Assembly: GCA_001797035.1 (NCBI GenBank)
Contig: MGOE01000053.1
Span: 24,842-30,829, forward strand
Length of the DNA stretch: 5,988 nt
Source: Chloroflexi bacterium RBG_16_72_14
GTDB taxonomy: Bacteria > Chloroflexota > Limnocylindria > Limnocylindrales > CSP1-4
Reading direction: 5' to 3'
Part shown: positions 5,175-5,988 of the stretch, in pieces
Layout of the letters: every line of letters starts with the position of its first letter
Numbering within the stretch: position 1 is the first letter of the stretch
Program-made: the position numbers and the translations under genes
The notes under the pieces: generated by a model
Told to the model about the DNA's origin: nothing
The model's database searches: none
What the model saw: the letters and a program-made list of their open reading frames with translations, nothing else

Positions 5175-5188
5175 CCGGACCACCGGCC
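5173..5188 (-). terminator. weak terminator-like hairpin after the upstream DinB gene
   Basis: GGCCGG and CCGGCC flank a 4-nt loop, giving a 6-bp all-G/C stem that begins 17 nt past the stop of the 5712-5206 gene on the minus strand. There is no T-run, so it may only pause or attenuate. If it works, the hydrolase-DinB pair is a separate transcript. Confidence 0.35.
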
Positions 5189-5205
5189 CGAGATCGCAGG
5201 CACGC

Positions 5206-5712
5206 TCAGTCCCAGGGGTCGATCTGGGCCAGCCCGGCGGCCCCCAGCGTCTCGTTCAGCTCGGCGCAGTGGTAGACGTCGTGGCTGAACACCCGCTGGA
5301 TCACCGCCCCGCGGGTGTGCACCCAGCTCTCGTCCCAGTCCTCGCGACGGAGCCCCTCCTCCAGCATCGCCAGCGTCCAGCCGTCCAGGCAGCGCTCGAC
5401 GATCCGGAACGTGGAGTCCAGCGCCCCGGCGAGCGCCTCGGCGCCGAGCACGTGCTCGAGGTCGTCGTCGCCCGGGCAGTCGTACCCGGCGTTCGTGAAC
5501 GGCGTGGTGTCCGCCCCGGGCTCGCCGGCGAAGTCGCACAGCCAGAACACCCGCTGGCAGGCGAGATGGCCCACGGTCGCCCACAGCGGCCAGCGGTCGG
5601 GGGACGGACGGAGAGCCAGCTGCGCCTCGGTCAGGCCGGCGACGACGTCACGCAGGCGCCGGTTGAGCGTCGGCCACGTGACGTAGGCGGGGCGGATCGA
5701 CGGCGCGGTCAT
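5206..5712 (-). CDS. DinB-fold metal-binding protein (upstream copy)
   Basis: This 168-residue protein is predicted to be a DinB/YfiT-like four-helix bundle. H49 in TVGHLACQRVFWLCDF and H144 and H148 in FSHDVYHCAEL form the expected His triad, with the same H49 and H-x3-H layout as the gene at 4365-3856. The two sequences are otherwise clearly different, so they are distant relatives and not a recent duplication. The W41-PLWATVGHLA and RGAVIQRVFSHDVYHCAELNE regions are the best family matches. Several Cys residues (52, 59, 79, 108, 149) are present; C52 and C59 lie in the helix that follows H49. The ATG at 5712 is supported by GGAGG (5724-5720) 7 nt upstream. A 27-bp inverted repeat lies 48-74 bp upstream and may control it. 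The substrate is unknown; thiol-dependent transfer is a family-based guess. Confidence 0.85.
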   Translation of the reverse strand: MTAPSIRPAYVTWPTLNRRLRDVVAGLTEAQLALRPSPDRWPLWATVGHLACQRVFWLCDFAGEPGADTTPFTNAGYDCPGDDDLEHVLGAEALAGALDSTFRIVERCLDGWTLAMLEEGLRREDWDESWVHTRGAVIQRVFSHDVYHCAELNETLGAAGLAQIDPWD

Positions 5713-5752
5713 GGGGCGGCCTCCGGGCGTCTGGTGCTGGCGTCACCGACGA

Positions 5753-5786
5753 TACGCGGCGTACCTGCCGAGGGCTGTCAGGTACG
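5753..5786. promoter_or_regulatory. overlapping inverted repeats in the upstream DinB gene's promoter region
   Basis: CGTACCTG (5760-5767) and CAGGTACG (5779-5786) are perfect 8-bp arms with an 11-nt spacer. A second palindrome, TACGC-G-GCGTA (5753-5763), overlaps the first arm. A minus-strand TATCGT (5754-5749) is a possible -10, but the best -35-like hexamer, CTGACA (5781-5776), is 21 nt away, too far for a normal promoter. This arrangement suggests a regulator site; the regulator is unknown. Confidence 0.45.
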
Positions 5787-5919
5787 GCAGCATTGACGCC
5801 GGATGCGATGGCGCACGCAGCGCCGGTCACCAGGGCGCCGGGAGGCCCTTCGTCGGGCGCCCGCGCGAGACGGCGGGACGACCCGTTCGCCGACCGTCAT
5901 TGGTGACGGACAAGCCGAT

Positions 5920-5946
5920 GCGGGGCGCTGAAGGGCAGCGCCCCGC
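5920..5946 (-). terminator. hairpin terminator for a minus-strand gene entering from the right edge
   Basis: GCGGGGCGCTG (5920-5930), a 5-nt loop and CAGCGCCCCGC (5936-5946) give a perfect 11-bp stem. It lies 19 nt past a minus-strand TAG at 5968-5966. No T-run follows on either strand, so it is a stem-only terminator candidate, common in high-GC bacteria. It could also be read from the plus strand, but no plus-strand gene precedes it closely. Confidence 0.6.
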
Positions 5947-5965
5947 TCGGTCGTGGTGGGCGGTG

Positions 5966-5988
5966 CTAGTCGGTCGTGTCGCCGGCCC
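5966..5988 (-). CDS. possible C-terminal end of a gene cut by the window edge
   Basis: On the minus strand the window edge reads ...A-G-D-T-T-D-stop (TAG at 5968-5966), with every visible codon ending in C or G. A strong hairpin follows 19 nt later. This fits the last codons of a gene coming in from the right. Only six full codons are visible, so no product can be named, and a chance stop codon is possible. Confidence 0.35.

Larger units (their letters stand above)
5713..5965. other. intergenic region without a supported gene
   Basis: About 250 bp between the upstream DinB start and the possible gene end at the right edge. Open frames here are short and show no family pattern. Contents: the DinB Shine-Dalgarno sequence (5720-5724), the overlapping inverted repeats at 5753-5786, a 6-bp hairpin CCGTCA-TTGG-TGACGG (5894-5909), and the strong hairpin at 5920-5946. 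The stretch 5800-5890 is GC-rich with two GGGCGCC copies and nothing I can interpret. Confidence 0.6.

Noticed and set aside
1..5988. CRISPR arrays, tRNA/rRNA genes, transposases, toxin-antitoxin pairs
   Set aside because: No regularly spaced repeats, cloverleaf-like segments, transposase motifs or paired small toxin/antitoxin frames were seen on either strand.

Overview
The window is very GC-rich, with G or C at nearly every third codon position in the real genes. It has no plasmid, phage or insertion-sequence signature. An Rv2061-type PPOX protein, a long acetoacetyl-CoA synthetase, DinB-fold proteins and SD-less, apparently leaderless starts point to a soil-type Actinomycetota or a high-GC Chloroflexota-like lineage. 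This is inference: no rRNA or tRNA is present to settle it.

Layout from left to right. A complete acetoacetyl-CoA synthetase gene (124-2109, +) has no Shine-Dalgarno sequence and is preceded by a 15-bp tandem repeat and a possible short leaderless ORF. It converges on a minus-strand pair: a Rv2061-type PPOX gene (2643-2236), and a small lipoprotein-like ORF (2239-1991) that overlaps the PPOX stop by 4 nt and runs antisense into the synthetase 3' end. A TetR gene (2739-3380, +) is divergent from the PPOX gene. The ~95-bp gap between their start codons holds a minus-strand promoter with a consensus -35, a TACAAT box 6 nt from the tetR ATG, and a near-perfect inverted repeat overlapping the minus promoter. 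This is the classic layout of a TetR regulator controlling itself and its neighbour.

Next comes a monocistronic cold-shock-domain gene (3541-3744, +) with its own promoter, a ~100-nt leader, a strong ribosome-binding site and a clean hairpin terminator. On the minus strand follow a DinB-fold gene (5712-5206), an alpha/beta hydrolase (5099-4362) and a second DinB-fold gene (4365-3856). The last two share an ATGA overlap, so they are very probably co-translated. The right margin (5713-5965) has no supported gene but carries inverted repeats. One is a strong hairpin that may terminate a minus-strand gene whose last codons enter at the window edge.

Functionally this is ordinary accessory chromosome: ketone-body or acetoacetate activation, a small regulated PPOX module, RNA-chaperone cold response, and putative thiol/metal-dependent detoxification proteins (DinB fold) next to a hydrolase. 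I see no CRISPR array, toxin-antitoxin pair or clear defence system. The most interesting points are the divergent control region, the leaderless-start signals, the antisense-overlapping lipoprotein ORF, and the hydrolase with an atypical catalytic set.
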